The notes beneath the pieces were generated by a model. It worked only from the letters and a program-made list of their open reading frames with translations, did not search any database and was not told the origin of the DNA. From NCBI GenBank assembly GCA_913057885.1, contig CAJXOI010000029.1, positions 1 to 7,830 of the forward strand: a stretch of 7,830 nt of DNA. Direction: 5' to 3'. Position numbers and translations under genes: made by a program. The stretch comes from an uncultured Micavibrio sp. Its GTDB lineage: Bacteria > Pseudomonadota > Alphaproteobacteria > Micavibrionales > UBA1664. Shown here piece by piece: positions 5,578-7,830 of the stretch (position 1 is the stretch's first letter; each line of letters starts with the position of its first letter).

Positions 5578-7284
5578 TCAAACTGCCACTCTGTCCAGCA
5601 GTTCTTTTAAACCTGTTTCAATATCTTCCTGTGCATCCTCGTTAAACACATAAGATGCGTGAAGTTTCATATCCTTCTTTAGGCTGGCGATCTGTTCCCC
5701 CTCTATGCCTTTATTTTTCAAGGCCTCTAACAAATCATCATGGGTGATGCCGCGCGTATCGGAAAGTATTGATATAACATTTTGACGCAAAGCGTCAAGA
5801 GCCGGATTTTTGCATGAGAAAATAGCCAGTTTTTCCTCATATTGGTCGTAAAGGGCGGGATATTGCATAATCATGCCCAAAATCAGGCGAGCAGACAAAT
5901 CATGATTCGCATTTGGACGCGATATCGGTACTGCATTTTGTTTCTTATTCGACCGCTTAGGATTGGTGTTTTGATAAAATCTGTTTTTCAAAATCTGCCG
6001 GTAAGATTGTTGAATATTGCGATCGGCAATTTGCAAAACCGTTTTTTCAATTGCATTAAGCAGGGCAGCCCTCTGTTCAGGCCGGTCAAAGGATTTTCCG
6101 TTGGTCATTGATCGCCAGATCATCTCGCTGAGTGGAATTGATTGATCCAGATATTTTTGCATTCCTGAATGCCCTTGGTCACGGATTACATCATCAGGGT
6201 CCTGCCCCGTCGGCATGAAGACAAATCGTGCCGACACCCCAGGGCGCAGAATCGGCAGAATCCTCTCCATCGCGCGAACTGCGGCACGTTGTCCCGCATT
6301 GTCACCATCGAAACACAAATACGGCTCCTTTATTGCATCCAAGTCCGATGTCGGTATCATATCCCATAACAGAGCAATTTGCGTTTCTGTTAATGCCGTG
6401 CCAAGCGGCGCCACCGCCCCTTTAAAACCTCCCTGGGACAGGGCAATCACATCGGCATATCCTTCGGCAACAATAATCGGTTGCCCATCATTGGCCGCGG
6501 CGCGAGCATTGGAGATGTTGTAAACCAGATGCCCCTTATGAAACAACGGTGTTTCGGATGAATTAATATATTTCGGCGGTGTAAAATTACTATTTGAATT
6601 CGGAGGCCGCATGTGATCGGGTAAAACTCGTCCGCCAAAGGCAACTGTTCTTCCCTTTTTATCAAGCACGGGAAACATCACGCGATCACGGAAAAAAGAA
6701 TAGTACTCCGTCCCGCGCGTGGATTGTTTGGTTAAACATAGTGTCACCATATCCGCATCGGAAAATCCCTTTGATTTTAATTGATTGCGCAAGGACTGAC
6801 CATCTTCGGGGGCATATCCTATACGAAATGACGCAATTGTCTCATCGCTCAGTCCCCTTCCCCGCACATAACCCAAAATATCTTTATTATTCGGTTCAAA
6901 TAATTGCGCCGTGAAAAAGCGTGTCGCCTCCTCCATCATTTTAAGATAAAGATCCTGACGGTCATATTTGTCTCTTTCTTGTGGTGTAGGTTTAGGTACC
7001 TGCATGCCTGCTTGTGCGGCGAGCGTTTCTATCGCCTCCATAAACGGAACGTTATCGTGCCGCATTAAAAATCCAATATGATCACCGTGCGCACCACACC
7101 CAAAGCAATGAAAAAATTCTTTTTCATCATTAATTGTAAAAGACGGCGTGTTTTCATTATGGAACGGACAGCAAGCCTTAAACTCTCGCCCAGCCCTCTG
7201 CACAGCAATCCTTTGCCCAATAACGTCGGACAGTCGGATGCGTGATCGCAATTCATCCAAAAATGACTTATTGATTAAGGACAT
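5578..7284 (-). CDS. dnaG: DNA primase DnaG
   Basis: The 568-residue replicative primase makes RNA primers for DNA polymerase III at the fork. The CHC2 zinc finger has Cys39, His42, Cys60 and Cys63 (CPFHNENTPSF, FHCFGCGAHGD). The core contains SFRIGYAPEDG (152-162) and RDRVMFPVLDKKGRTVAFGG (199-218), the RNA polymerase basic region. TOPRIM metal-binding acids are Glu274 in VAEGYADVIAL and Asp326/Asp328 in CFDGDNAG. The C-terminal third, from about 455 after a basic linker NPKRSNKKQN, fits the DnaB-interacting domain by position but has little recognisable sequence. The length is near E. coli DnaG (581) and somewhat short for Alphaproteobacteria. ATG 7284 has a weak AAAGA just upstream. Only about 50 bp separate it from the upstream terminator, so its promoter should lie there, but I see no clear hexamers. 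rpsU is absent. Confidence 0.98.
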   Translation of the reverse strand: MSLINKSFLDELRSRIRLSDVIGQRIAVQRAGREFKACCPFHNENTPSFTINDEKEFFHCFGCGAHGDHIGFLMRHDNVPFMEAIETLAAQAGMQVPKPTPQERDKYDRQDLYLKMMEEATRFFTAQLFEPNNKDILGYVRGRGLSDETIASFRIGYAPEDGQSLRNQLKSKGFSDADMVTLCLTKQSTRGTEYYSFFRDRVMFPVLDKKGRTVAFGGRVLPDHMRPPNSNSNFTPPKYINSSETPLFHKGHLVYNISNARAAANDGQPIIVAEGYADVIALSQGGFKGAVAPLGTALTETQIALLWDMIPTSDLDAIKEPYLCFDGDNAGQRAAVRAMERILPILRPGVSARFVFMPTGQDPDDVIRDQGHSGMQKYLDQSIPLSEMIWRSMTNGKSFDRPEQRAALLNAIEKTVLQIADRNIQQSYRQILKNRFYQNTNPKRSNKKQNAVPISRPNANHDLSARLILGMIMQYPALYDQYEEKLAIFSCKNPALDALRQNVISILSDTRGITHDDLLEALKNKGIEGEQIASLKKDMKLHASYVFNEDAQEDIETGLKELLDRVAV

Positions 7285-7334
7285 GGTCTTTTTGTTTTAA
7301 ACGGTTACGACAAAAAAATCACGAGGTAAAAATG

Positions 7335-7362
7335 AAAAAAGCCCCGAAAAACGGAGCTTTTT
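7335..7362 (-). terminator. Intrinsic terminator of the Gly/Ser-rich gene
   Basis: On the minus-strand RNA, AAAAAGCUCCG pairs with CGGGGCUUUUU over 11 positions, including one U-G wobble, around a U5 loop, and runs into a U6 tract. On the plus strand the wobble becomes a C-A mismatch, so the element is oriented for the minus strand. It lies 17 bp after the stop codon at 7379-7381 and separates that gene from dnaG. Confidence 0.85.
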
Positions 7363-7378
7363 ATTTATTTAGGGCCAA

Positions 7379-7678
7379 TTATAGCTTTGGAGGGGCGAAT
7401 GCAGCACCACCGCCGCCGCCATCTCCACCGCCGAAGCCACCGCCACCAAAGCTGCTGCCACCGCCATCATATGACGAAGAAGAGCCGCTGTCGCTTAAGC
7501 CACTGCTATCACTATTTGACTTTGATCTTGCAGGGGATGTATCGCCCACAGGCACAATCAAAGGCGTCTGTGTCGTTGTGTGATCTGTTCTTGACGATCT
7601 TGCACTTGTGGTGGGCGAAGCACGACGCGTGGTTGCTTTCTCTACTTTTCTGCCAAATAGGCGTGATAATCCAAACAT
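7379..7678 (-). CDS. Small Gly/Ser-rich low-complexity protein
   Basis: I do not recognise this 99-residue protein. Its N-terminus (MFGLSRLFGRKVEKATTRRA) is basic with a short amphipathic-looking stretch. The middle is Ser/Thr-rich, and the last third is a flexible SSYDGGGSSFGGGGFGGGDG-type tail ending AAFAPPKL. There is no signal peptide, membrane segment or enzyme motif. AAAGGA seven bases before ATG 7678 is a good ribosome binding site, and a strong terminator follows the stop, so it is likely a real expressed gene. Glycine tails of this kind occur on unrelated proteins and say little about function. Its first 167 bases overlap another open frame that enters from the right edge. Confidence 0.65.
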   Translation of the reverse strand: MFGLSRLFGRKVEKATTRRASPTTSARSSRTDHTTTQTPLIVPVGDTSPARSKSNSDSSGLSDSGSSSSYDGGGSSFGGGGFGGGDGGGGGAAFAPPKL

Positions 7679-7830
7679 TTTGGTTTCCTTTCACTATTTT
7701 GGTTATGTAGATGCCTTCATCACCAATCAATTCAAAGACATATAATCCATTCGATAATAGTCCAAGCTTAATATTATTTTTATAATCCATTGCTTGAATG
7801 CATCTTCCGGAGAGATCATAAATTTTTATG
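7512..7830 (-). CDS. Partial protein with T9SS-like C-terminal sorting tail
   Basis: A minus-strand frame is open from the right edge (first whole codon at 7829) to a stop at 7512-7514. Its first part reads IKIYDLSGRCIQAMDYKNN, then LGLLSNGLYVFELIG, a short turn, and YITKIVKGN ending at 7683. This is the pattern of the type A C-terminal sorting domain of the type IX secretion system (IYDLSGR, LSNGLYxxxI, xTKIVK), a Bacteroidota hallmark. Such domains normally end the protein right after KIVK. Here the frame continues 56 codons in sequence that is mostly the other strand-frame of the Gly/Ser-rich gene and looks non-coding. A frameshift, a pseudogene end, or an unrelated domain with a similar fold are all possible. 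The start lies outside the window. Confidence 0.45.
   Translation of the reverse strand, partial: IKIYDLSGRCIQAMDYKNNIKLGLLSNGLYVFELIGDEGIYITKIVKGNQNVWIITPIWQKSRESNHASCFAHHKCKIVKNRSHNDTDAFDCACGRYIPCKIKVK

Overview
The window looks like chromosomal DNA of an alphaproteobacterium. Three things point there. The dnaG-rpoD pair is tightly spaced, and both proteins have alphaproteobacterial-type sequence. A Y-family polymerase is preceded by a perfect GTTC-N7-GTTC site, the LexA box of Alphaproteobacteria. The large sigma-70 factor has the usual group-1 domain order. Base composition is moderate, with AT-rich intergenic stretches. A Rhodospirillales or Micavibrio-like lineage would fit the secreted Lcl-domain proteins, but the genus cannot be fixed from the sequence alone.

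Layout. Positions 1-87 hold no gene I can support. On the minus strand, 88-825 and 1156-2031 encode two secreted paralogues. They share a leader, a signal peptide and a short Cys-containing N-terminal module, but carry unrelated C-terminal modules: an Lcl_C/DUF1566-type domain in one, and a beta-sandwich-like segment plus a ten-cysteine domain in the other. A 51-bp stretch identical in both sits exactly where homology stops. The 330-bp gap between the two coding regions (826-1155) holds the leader of the first gene and a roughly 260-bp stretch with C8 and C9 tracts and degraded-looking reading frames. Divergent from them, 2183-3442 (+) is a Y-family translesion polymerase whose predicted -35 element lies inside the LexA box. 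It converges on rpoD (3556-5550, minus), which follows dnaG (5578-7284, minus) by 27 bp. Upstream of dnaG, a strong minus-strand terminator (7335-7362) closes a small Gly/Ser-rich gene (7379-7678, minus). At the right edge a different minus-strand frame, open to the window end, encodes a tail resembling a type IX secretion C-terminal sorting domain, which is unexpected in this background.

How the genes relate. dnaG and rpoD form the conserved core of the macromolecular-synthesis operon (primase and housekeeping sigma factor). The Y-polymerase is an independent damage-inducible unit. The secreted paralogues look like members of a modular surface or extracellular protein family. No complete novel system is evident. 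The most interesting leads are the modular 5' cassette with its identical junction block, the poly-C intergenic region, and the sorting-domain-like tail.
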